Assembly (NCBI GenBank): GCA_946223355.1 | Contig: CAMIPB010000004.1 | Coordinates: 1-64,000 of the forward strand | DNA: 64,000 nt | Direction: 5' to 3' | Source: an uncultured Corynebacterium sp. | GTDB taxonomy: Bacteria; Actinomycetota; Actinomycetes; Mycobacteriales; Mycobacteriaceae | In this document: positions 18,287 through 26,502 of the stretch, one piece after another | Position numbering within the stretch: position 1 is the first letter of the stretch | Layout: each line of letters starts with the position of its first letter | Made by a program: the position numbers and the translations under genes | Notes under the pieces: model-generated | The model's input: only the letters and a program-made list of their open reading frames with translations | The model's database searches: none | Told to the model about the DNA's origin: nothing

Positions 18287-18555
18287 ACGCCTCCATGTTA
18301 CCGGGGTGGCACCAACCCAGACCCCGCCGTTGACTGCACTGAGCGGGCTCACCAACCGACATGCCAAACTGCTGGCCGTCAACCAGGCACAAGCCACTCG
18401 AACGAATAGCGACTAATTGATAAACCGTCTTGCTATGTGTACTTGTTCAGTTGCGTAGGTTCGCGTCTGTCGCCGTCGGAATGTAAGACGGGGCGAACTA
18501 CAGTGTAACGACGCGCTTCCAGCCCCAGGATACCCTTTGCGGTACGTAACTACGG

Positions 18556-18571
18556 GGTGTGCTTTCCACCT
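18556..18571. repeat. Dispersed repeat half-copy C
   Basis: GGTGTGCTTT (18556-18565) preceded by GG matches the left arm of copies A and B; the next bases (ccacctct) are a weaker match to ctatctgg, and the right arm is missing. To the right, the minus strand carries an open stretch ending just before the repeat (…LVTEQILTTLMIPV, stop at 18576) that I cannot assign to a family. The 321-bp gap 18398-18717 otherwise contains only the promoter of the methyltransferase. Confidence 0.5.
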
Positions 18572-18717
18572 CTAAACCGGGATCATGAGTGTGGTCAGGA
18601 TTTGCTCGGTGACAAGCTGGAAGTTCGCGTATCGATCGGTACTGGCCGATAATTCCATGGCCTGGGCGGATTTCCCTTTGGTGAGGGCCTGGAATTCGGG
18701 CATTGTAGCATGGAGGG

Positions 18718-19314
18718 ATGGAGAGTTCAGCGAGGCGGTGGAACCACAACATCCACTATCACCGACTGATCCTCGACGCCGTGCCCGCCAGCGCCCGGTC
18801 TGCTCTGGACGTAGGGTGCGGCAACGGGCTGCTCTCAGTAGAACTGCGAGGGACAATGCCAGAGGTGACGGGCATCGACCTCGATCAGGAGGTGTTGGAA
18901 GAAGCACGACAGCACAGCAACCAGGTCGCCTGGGTGCATGGTGACACCATGACATACGACTTCGACCGGACATTCGATGTCGTCGCTTCTGTCGCGACGC
19001 TGCATCACCTGCCTGACTTGGACGCGGCACTGTCGCGGTTGGCTGACCTCACCTCGCCCGGCGGTGTGCTCGCCGTGGTCGGAGTGGCACGCACAAGTCG
19101 CCCCAAGGACATGCTGCTGCACCTAGCCGGGGTGGTGCAGCATCGGTGGATGGCCCGGAAGCACGAATTCTGGGAGCACACGGCACCGACGGTCTGGCCG
19201 CCGCCACACGACTACGCGACCGTGCGCCGAACGGCTGAGCGAGTACTGCCGGGGGTGCAGTGGAAGCAACTGCTGCTGTGGAGGTATGCGCTGATCTGGC
19301 ACAAGCCGACTTGA
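18718..19314 (+). CDS. Class I SAM-dependent methyltransferase
   Basis: This 198-residue protein has motif I LDVGCGNG at 30-37, the acidic motif II region (VTGIDLDQEVLEEA), motif III-like WVHGD and motif IV DVVASVATLHHLPD. It is a UbiE/Methyltransf_11-type enzyme with unknown substrate; the short C-terminal cap (WPPPHDYATVRRTAERVLPG) is common in actinobacterial members. A -10 box TAGCAT (18706-18711) lies six bases before the ATG, so the mRNA is probably leaderless. A decayed relative may lie at 26093-26434. Confidence 0.87.
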   Translation: MESSARRWNHNIHYHRLILDAVPASARSALDVGCGNGLLSVELRGTMPEVTGIDLDQEVLEEARQHSNQVAWVHGDTMTYDFDRTFDVVASVATLHHLPDLDAALSRLADLTSPGGVLAVVGVARTSRPKDMLLHLAGVVQHRWMARKHEFWEHTAPTVWPPPHDYATVRRTAERVLPGVQWKQLLLWRYALIWHKPT

Positions 19315-19595
19315 GTCGGATCATTGGTCGCGTGTCGGCCACTCACGTCGTGGGTCGTGGCGGTGAGGATCGTGCTCGAACGGGTCATCGAACTGCCACG
19401 CTCGCTCTGCTGCCCGCCACTGCTGTTCTCCCGCTCACATTTTCGATCGTCCTGGAGCCAACGGAAATCAAGCCCAGCTACACCTTCGTAGCCACCGATC
19501 TGGACGGCCACCGCCTCCGCGTCTGTGCAACGGACACCTCCGGACTCACTCGAAAAATTCGTAAACAATAGTGAGTGAATGGGGCCGCTGCACGT
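19315..19595. other. Intergenic stretch
   Basis: Open frames on both strands cover this gap, but none has a recognisable domain or start. It may be relic coding sequence (one frame reads PSYTFVATDLDGHRLRV), but I make no call. Confidence 0.3.
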
Positions 19596-19949
19596 TCAGG
19601 TGACAAGTGGGGCAGGCGGGGCTGGGGTGTCGCTGTGTGAGGTGTATACGGGAATACTGCGTACGTTGTCGCTGGATTTTGCGGTGATGCGGAGTGTCAT
19701 GCCGAGTGCGGTGGCATAGCGTTCTAGGTCTGCAACGCGCAGTGACGATATGTCACCATTTTCAATTTGGGACACAACGTCTGTGTCGATGCCTGCCGTG
19801 GTGGCGAACTCAACTGCAGGCATAGTCAGAGATTCGCGGTATTCGCGGAGCCGGTGGCCGCGTTGCTGCTGTCTCATTTCGTTGTTGATGCGTTCAACTT
19901 CATCCCAGTCGACGGGAAGTTTGTGGAGGAATTCGTCCAACGTTGTCAT
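19596..19949 (-). CDS. XRE-type helix-turn-helix regulator (orphan HigA-like)
   Basis: The ATG at 19949 of this 117-residue protein has AGAGGAG upstream. Residues 13-25 read PVDWDEVERINNE, a segment common before the XRE domain in antitoxins. The HTH itself is at about 40-95: REYRESLTMPAVEFATTAGI, DVVSQIENGDISSLRVADLE, RYATALGMTLRI. HigA/MqsA-like antitoxins have this size, but no toxin gene is adjacent on either side. A 31-bp piece of its 5' coding region recurs at 6858-6888. Confidence 0.75.
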   Translation of the reverse strand: MTTLDEFLHKLPVDWDEVERINNEMRQQQRGHRLREYRESLTMPAVEFATTAGIDTDVVSQIENGDISSLRVADLERYATALGMTLRITAKSSDNVRSIPVYTSHSDTPAPPAPLVT

Positions 19950-20126
19950 CGCAGCTGATCTCCTCTGGCGGTTCGTCTTTGGACTTGATTCTAGAGGGGT
20001 GCGACGGGGATAACACCTAAAGTGATTAGTCTGTAATGCGCGAGGGTGGGTGGTTAGGATGCGAGATAGAGCATCGAAGAATGCCACTCGATGTTTCCCA
20101 GCTGGGCGTACATGTGGATGTTTCAC

Positions 20127-20600
20127 TTCTGCGACAAAGCGCTTCGCCAGGCATGTAGGAAGCGTTGGTTATGAGGTCATTGCGCAGTTCACTGGTGGGG
20201 GGCAGAAGTCGACGGGCAAGGGAGGATAGTTGTGGGGAAGTGTTCTGATCAGCCTCAGGTGCTGCGGGAGTATTCTGCCGAGCAGCAGGCGTGGGCGCGA
20301 GCTGTGCTGACGGGGGCTCGTGTGACGGGAAATAATCCTCCTGCGTGGGTGTATCGAATAGTGGGGCAGACTCCACCAGATCGGGCGCATGATCTGCCGT
20401 TCGGACAGTTTTAGGTAGATCCACTGTCCACTGAGTTACGGTTTCTTGCTGTGCGTAAAGGTGGTTTCAGTGGCGCGGTGGTGAAGTCTCTCCGCGCGTA
20501 GGGGCTCTACAACCGAATGATGGATAGTCTGTCACTGATCGGATGAGTGAAACTTTGCTGGGCGGTACTGAGACAAGGGCGATTACCGCCATTTGGGGTT
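20127..20600. other. Gap with one possible small gene
   Basis: Apart from the 60-codon frame listed separately, I see no gene, terminator or repeat. The opposite strand is open across 20026-20424 but encodes a low-complexity Pro/Ser/Thr-rich sequence without a start signal. Confidence 0.35.
20232..20414 (+). CDS. Possible small protein of 60 residues
   Basis: A GTG at 20232 has a good GGGAGGA site seven bases upstream and opens a 60-codon frame: it includes LREYSAEQQAWARAVLTGAR and ends in RAHDLPFGQF. No family is recognised. The ribosome site is the only positive evidence; the piece could also be the N-terminal end of a lost longer gene. Confidence 0.35.
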   Translation: MGKCSDQPQVLREYSAEQQAWARAVLTGARVTGNNPPAWVYRIVGQTPPDRAHDLPFGQF

Positions 20601-21365
20601 TTAGTGGGATGTGCCGAGCGTTGAAACCTCCACTGCTTCTTTGCTGGCGGCTGTGCCGTGTCTAGATCGGTTGTCAGTCTGTTGGTTTGCTTCTAGGTAG
20701 TCGTGCAGTGAATGTAGTGCACGGAGCGCGAGACGTTTTTGTGTTCGGATCTGACTGGCGCGTAGTTCCAGAGCCTCGATGAGGCTGTCTACGTTGGAGC
20801 TGCTGTCTGCGTTAGTGAGCACGGTTCGGATGTGGGTGATTCCCATACCGGCTTGCCTGAGCGCATGGATGGTGATGGCTCGTCGTGCGTCATCTGCTTC
20901 GAAGACGCGGTAGCCTGACTTGTCTCTGCGAGGGGCGATGAGCTGCTCGTGTTCCCATACGCGGAGGGTGCTGGGGCGGACTCCGAGGTGTCTCGCCATT
21001 TCAGTAATAGAACGAGGTCCCGCTGTTGTGTTGATTCGACGGGGCTGTGGTTGGTGGTGGAGTGATTGGCGGAGCTCGGCGAGATTTTCGTTGTCGCGGT
21101 GCAGTCTAGTGATGAGGTGAAAGCACTCGTCTACGGCTGCATCACTATTGCCGTGAGTAATCAATGAGACGATGTTTCCTGCGGCGGTGGATCCGAAGGC
21201 AGCCGATGCGTCGGTATAAGCGCGCAGTGCCTTGAAATGGCGTGGGGTGTACTGCCGATAACCGCTTTTAGATCGTTCAGTAGGCGGGAGGATAGCTCTG
21301 TCTTCGAGATTACGTACCGTTTGGGTGGATAATCCCACTGCGCGGGCAAGTTCGTATGTCTTCAA
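20601..21365 (-). CDS. Double-domain MerR family regulator
   Basis: This 254-residue protein has two MerR helix-turn-helix domains. The first is at residues 1-55 (YELARAVGLSTQTVRNLEDR, then SGYRQYT). The second is at about 117-182 (RSITEMARHLGVRPSTLRVW, then KSGYRVFEADDARR). A helical segment of about 50 residues separates them, and a helical tail follows the second domain. Two complete winged-helix domains in one chain are uncommon; TioE-like regulators of antibiotic gene clusters have this layout. No cysteine metal site is visible. The start is TTG (21365) with only a weak ribosome site. It is divergent from the small gene at 21504. Confidence 0.82.
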   Translation of the reverse strand: MKTYELARAVGLSTQTVRNLEDRAILPPTERSKSGYRQYTPRHFKALRAYTDASAAFGSTAAGNIVSLITHGNSDAAVDECFHLITRLHRDNENLAELRQSLHHQPQPRRINTTAGPRSITEMARHLGVRPSTLRVWEHEQLIAPRRDKSGYRVFEADDARRAITIHALRQAGMGITHIRTVLTNADSSSNVDSLIEALELRASQIRTQKRLALRALHSLHDYLEANQQTDNRSRHGTAASKEAVEVSTLGTSH

Positions 21366-21417
21366 CTCAGCACCCGGTTTGAGGGTTTCATGTATTAAAT
21401 CCCATCATGTTTTTCAA

Positions 21418-21435
21418 AACTGCCAAATAGCAGTT
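21418..21435. promoter_or_regulatory. Candidate operator between MerR gene and small ORF
   Basis: AACTGCcaaataGCAGTT is an 18-bp perfect-arm inverted repeat in the 138-bp region between the divergent genes 20601-21365 and 21504-21695. The position suits autoregulation; the link to the MerR protein is an inference. Confidence 0.4.
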
Positions 21436-21503
21436 CAATGATACGGTTGAAGGTTGCCAAAGTCGATTATTCATCGGCGAAAATGCAACGAAACGGAGAT
21501 GTG

Positions 21504-21695
21504 ATGAAGCTTTTGTTGGACATCAACCTTGAGATTTTGCCTGCGGATACTGCTGCGGAGGTTGGTCGGATTTTGCGTTATTGGGCGGGGGCGGTAGCGC
21601 AAATGGATCTGGACGCGCCTGCTGAATTTCCGCTGATGGACTCCACCTATAAGACCCAGGTTGGCACCTTGCGTTTGGAGCTTGAGGATTCCTGA
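21504..21695 (+). CDS. Small hypothetical protein, 63 residues
   Basis: The ATG at 21504 has ACGGAGAT eight bases upstream. The sequence looks folded and protein-like: KLLLDINLEILPADTAAEVG, RILRYWAGAVAQMDL, then a short beta-like end TQVGTLRLELEDS. No cysteines, no membrane segment. I do not recognise a family. Its divergent position to a double MerR regulator suggests it could be that regulator's target. Confidence 0.6.
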   Translation: MKLLLDINLEILPADTAAEVGRILRYWAGAVAQMDLDAPAEFPLMDSTYKTQVGTLRLELEDS

Positions 21696-21909
21696 TTTGG
21701 GGCAACAGGGGTGTTCTGACTCTGCCTGCAGGCTTTGCGACCTGGTACTTGCGTGGAGCTGCCAGTTATCTGTTAAACCCCTTTTACCGCTCAGCGGTTT
21801 TCTCGGTGGGCTACCTGACATCGCACTTGCCAGATAGCGACGTCAGATCGCCAACTGCGACACAGGCGTGGGATACTTCACTCATGCAGTGGGGAGCCGA
21901 TGAGCGGGC

Positions 21910-22293
21910 GTGGTGGTGTTACCGAGCGGTCGCTTGGTACGCGGTCGTCGCTGGTCAGACCAGACCGAACCGGCGCCTGAGCGCGGCCTCTACGCCTTAA
22001 GGAGTGACCTGAGGCCGCCGTGGCCGTATACCTGGTTGCAATGGCCAAACTTTGGGTTGCCTGTTTCCAGGGAGGAAGCATGGGCCGGTATCGAGAGGTC
22101 GTGGCGGGCAACCGAAATTGAATGCGTGGAAGTAGCTTGTGGCGGAAGACGTGGTCGCACGGGGACCATACTCGCGGCCATGGCTATGCTGGATGGATTC
22201 GACGCGGATGAGGCGATCGACTGGGTACGGACGGTGTACGACCGGCGCGCCGTCGAGACACCATGGCAACACTGGTGGCTCCAAAGGCGCTGA
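21910..22293 (+). CDS. Protein-tyrosine phosphatase-like protein
   Basis: The signature cysteine loop of this 127-residue protein is VACGGRRGRTG with CX5R geometry (Cys77, Arg83), followed by TILAAMAMLDGFDADEAIDW. The N-terminal LPSGRLVRGRRW and C-terminal YDRRAVETPWQHWW match a short actinobacterial phosphatase family often found beside defence or regulatory genes. The usual HC dipeptide is AC here. The start is GTG at 21910, as a stop lies three codons upstream in frame. It probably dephosphorylates tyrosine residues in a soluble protein; the substrate is unknown. Confidence 0.75.
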   Translation: MVVLPSGRLVRGRRWSDQTEPAPERGLYALRSDLRPPWPYTWLQWPNFGLPVSREEAWAGIERSWRATEIECVEVACGGRRGRTGTILAAMAMLDGFDADEAIDWVRTVYDRRAVETPWQHWWLQRR

Positions 22294-22435
22294 GCGAAAA
22301 CTGAGGCAATAGCCAAATTGCTCGTCGCAGAAGAGCGCTTCGTAGGTGCGCTGTGAATCTATCGGTTGGCGAGCCAACTGCGTCGGTGCAAAGTGTCGGC
22401 GGTCGCCCCCGCTGGGGACGAGGTCGCTGGGACGA

Positions 22436-23479
22436 TTAGTTGTAGTTGGCGAACAGACGGCGCGTGGTACCGTCCACAGTCATCTCGCCACCGTACGGGA
22501 GAATCCACTGTGGGCGCGTGTGGCCAAAGGGAGGGCCGACCACGACGACAGCGTCTGGGTTGTAGCGGCTGATGATCTCCAGAGCCTTGCCCCGCTGTTC
22601 ATCGCGATGGGACTTGCGCTGGGAGGCTGAAGGGTGGGTTTCGAAGTTGGAGGCTGGTGGCCGTGCAATGACCACGCCGTGCACAGTCGCGAGCAGCCCA
22701 CGCTCACCGAGGCTACGCAGGATCCAGCCGAACTCCGTCGCCGGGATTACCTCCTCGGAGGTCTCGAGAATGAGGACACCGCCTTCGAGTGCTGACGGGT
22801 CGATGGGGAAGCGCCCAGCGGTGAGGAGCCACTGGATGATCTCAATGCATCCGCCCCAAGTACGTCCGGCGACCAAGCGTGCAAGGCCGGCCCAGGTCCA
22901 AGGTTCAGTGGGTTCCCGGAGGCCGAACTCAGTCAACGCTCGCGGATCGGCCCAGTCGACTCCGAAATCCTCCGACTCGCCAGGTTCAGTGACCTCGAGG
23001 ATCTCACCAGTCAGCCGTGCCGCGCGAAGCGAAGCCACGTGAATTGCATCGACTTCGGGTCCGGGGCCGAGCTGGACCTGTGTCGAGCCGCCGTAGAAGC
23101 CAGGGACTCCGTGGGTCCACAGCCAGTTGAGTAGATTCGTATTGTCGCTGTAGCCCAGGAACGGTTTGGGATCGTGACGGATCAGTTCAGCATCCAGATG
23201 AGGGATGACGGTGATCTGGTCCTCTCCGCCGATAGTCGCAAGTATCACCCGGATCTCGGGATCGGCGAACGCGGCGTTCAGGTCGGCGGCGCGATCCTCA
23301 GGAGACGCCCCAAGGCGCCGGGTTGTCGGGTACTCGACGGGGATCAGGCCAGTCGTCTCGGTGAGTCGACGAAGGCCCTGCTCATGGACAGCTGGCGCAA
23401 CGGCAGGAGCCGCGAACGACGGCGACAGCACCGCAACCTTGTCGCCAGGCGTTGCTTTCCGGACTGATGTGAACTCCAT
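22436..23479 (-). CDS. S66 family peptidase (MccF/LD-carboxypeptidase-like)
   Basis: This 347-residue serine peptidase has nucleophile Ser111 in LGYSDNTNLL, probable catalytic Glu238 in GGVLILETSEE and His319 in GPPFGHTRPQW. Those spacings match the S66 Ser-Glu-His triad. The family includes LdcA (murein tetrapeptide recycling) and MccF (self-immunity against microcin C by cleaving the toxic aminoacyl nucleotide). Length and the LETSEE segment lean toward the MccF branch. There is no signal peptide, so it acts in the cytoplasm. In this accessory context an antibiotic-detoxifying role is plausible but not shown. Confidence 0.85.
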   Translation of the reverse strand: MEFTSVRKATPGDKVAVLSPSFAAPAVAPAVHEQGLRRLTETTGLIPVEYPTTRRLGASPEDRAADLNAAFADPEIRVILATIGGEDQITVIPHLDAELIRHDPKPFLGYSDNTNLLNWLWTHGVPGFYGGSTQVQLGPGPEVDAIHVASLRAARLTGEILEVTEPGESEDFGVDWADPRALTEFGLREPTEPWTWAGLARLVAGRTWGGCIEIIQWLLTAGRFPIDPSALEGGVLILETSEEVIPATEFGWILRSLGERGLLATVHGVVIARPPASNFETHPSASQRKSHRDEQRGKALEIISRYNPDAVVVVGPPFGHTRPQWILPYGGEMTVDGTTRRLFANYN

Positions 23480-23575
23480 GTGATGAGCCTATGGGATCCC
23501 CATTCAGCTCTCGACCGGACGACACCTGGCCGCGTCGAGCTGAACGAAGGCCCATTAAGATGAACGCGTCCGCGA

Positions 23576-23623
23576 GGTGTGCTTCCTATCTGGGGACGAA
23601 GGTGGGGGCTTGCAAAGCACACC
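23576..23623. repeat. Palindromic dispersed repeat, copy D
   Basis: This copy has a GGTGTGCTTC left arm and an AAAGCACACC right arm around the same interior as copy A (ctatctgg.gacga.gg.gggggcttgc). Similarity to copy A continues rightward to about 23690; similarity to copy B continues leftward for about 25 bases. It lies between the S66 peptidase start and the SRPBCC remnant. Confidence 0.75.
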
Positions 23624-23727
23624 ACGAAATTTCCAGGCCAGATCCATTAATACAGGGTTCGGGCGGCAGCCCTAGGCCGTCGAGCGATAACACTGAAGAT
23701 CTGGGCCTTGCGTGTGGTCCGAACCGG

Positions 23728-24177
23728 TCAGTGTTGGGTGACGTAGTCAGACAGGGAGTCCAGCGTCGAGACCCAGCCGTCGTAGAAGAAGCCATCGCCT
23801 GGCTCGCCTTCGACGCCGCGCAGATCCAGGGTTAGGAGCGTGTCGGTGCCCTCAGGCGTGAGCGTCAGCGTAATGACAGGTGCCACCGCGGGGTCTGCAT
23901 CCGGCTCACCCCAGGTAAACGTCAGTCGAGAGCACGGTTCTATCTCCAAGTAGACACCGCCAGTTACGACGGTTGTGCCGTCCTGGTCGTTGACCATGGC
24001 GTACTGGTAGCGGCCTCCCACCCGAAGGTCGGCCTGAACACTGTCTGCGGGAGTGTGAGCGCCCTTGGTATGCCATCAGGCGGCAATGGCCTGTGGGTCA
24101 GTCCAAGCGTGCCATACCTTTTTAGGTGAGGCGGAGAGTTGGCGGGTGAGCGTGAAGCCATTGGTGTAGTCAGTTAT
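23728..24177 (-). pseudogene. SRPBCC/AHSA1-domain protein inactivated by two point mutations
   Basis: Read from 24177, one frame gives an almost complete SRPBCC (START-like, AHSA1) protein: TDYTNGFTLTRQLSASPKKV, WHAWTDPQAIAA, then a TGA stop (24078-24076), then WHTKGAHTPADSVQADLRVG, GRYQYAMVNDQDG and onward to LDSLSDYVTQH. The family normally has two tryptophans at this point (…WWHPKG), so the TGA replaces a TGG. The start position reads ATA instead of ATG, at the spot where a stop/start overlap with the upstream ArsR remnant would be expected. Both changes are G to A on the coding strand. There is no frameshift, so inactivation looks recent. Confidence 0.75.
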
Positions 24178-24364
24178 CTTTGGTCTCCCATGAGTCGTTG
24201 TTGTGTGCGGGGTGCTCATTCAAGTGCGTCTCGAGCCGGTCCAGACGGTCGTTCCATGTGGCTCGCTGTTCATCGAGCCAAGCGGCAGCTTGTTCGAGTC
24301 CGGTAGGGGTTAAGTGGCACTCGGGGATGCGGACGAAATCTTGGAGGATTTTCCGCATCCCCAA
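24170..24364 (-). pseudogene. ArsR family regulator, N-terminally truncated
   Basis: The 64-codon frame contains the C-terminal half of an ArsR-type repressor (ECHLTPTGLEQAAAWLDEQR, ATWNDRLDRLETHLNEH), as found in the common ArsR-SRPBCC operon. The winged-helix DNA-binding part is missing; upstream sequence does not continue it in any frame. An ATG exists at 24364, so a short peptide could be made, but it could not bind DNA in the usual way. It forms a broken pair with the SRPBCC remnant directly downstream. Confidence 0.65.
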
Positions 24365-24476
24365 ATGAAAGTTAGTATTAAAATCGTCATGCCCGTGTAA
24401 GGTGCCGTATGTGCATAAAGTTCCACCTGCACTTACTGGTTAGAGGCAATAATCATTTGACGTAACCTTGGGTTCT

Positions 24477-24728
24477 GTGAACCAAAGTAAAAATAATCCC
24501 CTACGGGGAGAAGAGAATAAAACAGTCCCGGGCGGGGAAGAACAGTCTTCGCAAACAAGTAGTTGGTGGCCCCTTGCCCCTATCGCCCTGTGGGTGGTCT
24601 CGACGAATCTCGCGATCCAAGAGCAATTTGAGCGGAAAACCGCAGGCCAAGACTCAATGACACGACGACTGCGCATGGTCCGTGAGGACACCGGCCGAGA
24701 CCTAGCCAAGGTGCCGCCTCGAACGTAG
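24477..24728 (+). CDS. Possible small membrane-associated protein, 83 residues
   Basis: The open frame begins GTG at 24477 (an upstream in-frame TTG at 24468 is an alternative). It encodes a polar N-terminus, one moderately hydrophobic segment (SWWPLAPIALWVVSTNLAIQ) and a charged tail (TRRLRMVREDTGRDLAKVPP). No family is recognised and no strong ribosome site is visible. Bases 24365-24476 and 24729-24875 hold nothing I can name. Confidence 0.3.
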   Translation: MNQSKNNPLRGEENKTVPGGEEQSSQTSSWWPLAPIALWVVSTNLAIQEQFERKTAGQDSMTRRLRMVREDTGRDLAKVPPRT

Positions 24729-24902
24729 TGGTGTAACCGAGGGCCCTACGTATAACCGATTCTGTCTGGGGTGCTTTGCGGGCTGAGGATATACGGCTTC
24801 AGGGGCCCGCAAATCGAAGTTAATGGAGCCAGAAGTCGTGTTTAGGTCAAAGACTGCGGGGTACGATAGCGATAATTGGACCTGATGAATGGTAGGGGTG
24901 AA

Positions 24903-25766
24903 ATGGAACCAAAAGAGCTTGTACCTGTAGGTATTCGTGTCTTTGTGCGTGATATGACCAGCGACATTGTGCTTCGTGAAATTCGAAGTATGTGGGAGTC
25001 GGAGGGATTTTCTGAGCCTTCTTCGGTAGAGCCAATCGGCGGGGAGAGGGTGTCTTTGTATGAGGCGTATATTCGTCAAGTCGACTGGACGTCTCACGGA
25101 GAAGTCGCACGTGCTCTCAGGGTTTTTCAAGAGACTCTGTTGAAAGTTTGGGATGGATGCTCAGAAGAATACCTGGCTAACCGTGACAGAGAGTTTGACA
25201 AGCTCACGCGAAAAATTGAGGCCTCAGGTCTTGAAGTTTCGGACAAGTGGCTGATTCAATTGCCGCAGAGTCTTGAGATTTCGCCAGAAGACTTGCAAGG
25301 TTTAACCGATCCGAGTGCTATTTTTGTCCACTTAGATCGTCTGTCTGGGGCCTTACGCGATTCGGATCCAGAATTGGTTATTGGACAAGCGAAAGAATTG
25401 GTTGAAACCACAGCAAAGCTGATCCTCAACGAACGTAAGGTTGAATACAATCCAAAACTTGAAATGAGGCCTTTGCTCAAACAGGCGCAACGCTCTGTCG
25501 GACTGTGGGACGGCAACGAAGCTCTCGGACCAGACAAGCTTCAGGCTGTAAGGCAGATACTCAATGGGGCCAGCAGTGTTGCCTTGGGTCTTGCAGAATT
25601 GCGCAACAGTTACGGGACTGGACACGGACCGGGGAGTTTGCGGTCAGGTTTAGAGCGGCGCCATGCGGAGCTGGCAGTGAATGCCGCTCGTCTTTGGTGT
25701 CACATGATTCTTACAACTTACTCCTCTGAGACCGCTCCTTGGCGTTTTGAGAAGCCTAACGAGTGA
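24903..25766 (+). CDS. Abortive infection family protein (Abi C-terminal domain)
   Basis: This 287-residue soluble protein has a C-terminal third resembling the Abi_C domain of phage-abortive proteins: KELVETTAKLILNERKVEYN, then GLWDGNEALGPDKLQAVRQI, then the conserved end LRNSYGTGHGPG. The N-terminal half (MWESEGFSEPSS and following) has no domain I know. The ATG at 24903 is preferred because AGGGGTGA lies six bases upstream; earlier in-frame ATGs at 24876 and 24885 are alternatives. The gene is visibly AT-richer than the left part of the block, a sign of separate acquisition. It probably causes growth arrest or death on phage infection; the trigger is unknown. Confidence 0.8.
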   Translation: MEPKELVPVGIRVFVRDMTSDIVLREIRSMWESEGFSEPSSVEPIGGERVSLYEAYIRQVDWTSHGEVARALRVFQETLLKVWDGCSEEYLANRDREFDKLTRKIEASGLEVSDKWLIQLPQSLEISPEDLQGLTDPSAIFVHLDRLSGALRDSDPELVIGQAKELVETTAKLILNERKVEYNPKLEMRPLLKQAQRSVGLWDGNEALGPDKLQAVRQILNGASSVALGLAELRNSYGTGHGPGSLRSGLERRHAELAVNAARLWCHMILTTYSSETAPWRFEKPNE

Positions 25767-26092
25767 AACTGACTTCCTAGTCGTGGCACGTCGACTAGAA
25801 AAGCTCTGGACAATTCAATGAGACAAATGTTCTAAAGTTTGTCTGGCCAAGCTGGGCGAGTTTTTCCATGTCCACAGTATTTGCTAGACCGAGAAAAGCA
25901 ATCGTGAGGCCGCGAATCTACGGCCTGTTTCGCGGCCAATTGAAGAGCCCTAGTAGCGGAATTAATTCTCGGGAGATTTCATACCCGCAGCTTGGGAGAA
26001 ACTTTTTGAAAAGCCATGCTGAGCTGCCATCGTGAACATCACGCGATTTTCATGACTCGAGACAGCGTTCCCATAGGGAACCCATACCTCGA
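25767..26092. other. Intergenic region with two hairpins
   Basis: Two inverted repeats are visible. CTAGTCG (25777-25783) pairs with CGACTAG (25792-25798), eleven bases after the Abi stop, and may end that transcript, although no T tract follows. GGCCGCGAA (25908-25916) pairs perfectly with TTCGCGGCC (25929-25937). No coding potential is recognised. The region lies near the boundary between accessory and ordinary chromosomal genes. Confidence 0.5.
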
Positions 26093-26434
26093 ATGATTGC
26101 AGTAGGCAGGGCTAACGGCCCTAAAGCCCGCTGGGTGGAGGCGGTTGGTGAAGCCACGACGTTGCCGGAAGAGGGCGTCGCAAAGCAGCGCTTAGGTGGG
26201 CACCTGGACATCGTCACCATCACCCGCCACCAGTTGCCCTGGGAGTTTGCAAGTGCCCAGGCAGGAATGGAGTTTTACCAAACTGGCAGCCCTATGCACA
26301 AGGTAGCTTTCGACGCCGCCGGGGCGCGCCGGGAAGAACTGAAAGGCGCTCCGCGAAGGCACCTTGACGAATGTGCTGACGACGATCGTCGCATCAGGGT
26401 GCAAGCAGAGTATGCGGTACTTGTTGCACATTAG
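26093..26434 (+). pseudogene. Methyltransferase C-terminal remnant
   Basis: From about residue 35 the 113-codon frame resembles the C-terminal cap of class I methyltransferases: RLGGHLDIVTITRHQLPWEF, then GMEFYQTGSPMHKVAFDAAG, then LRRHLDECADD-like and RIRVQAEYAVLVAH. The SAM-binding Rossmann core is absent and the first 30 residues look random. It is likely a 3' relic. Confidence 0.5.
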
Positions 26435-26502
26435 GGGTAGTTTTTGGCAGGGCATCGTGTTAGTTTAAGAACTGTACTTATTGTCAAAAGAAGGGAAGGC
26501 CA

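Noticed and set aside
19260..19571. 103-codon plus-strand frame overlapping the methyltransferase end
   Set aside because: It overlaps a convincing gene by 55 bases, has no ribosome site and no recognisable domain.
19596..19949. XRE gene considered as half of a toxin-antitoxin pair
   Set aside because: No toxin-like gene (RelE, HigB or similar) is present on either side within a kilobase.
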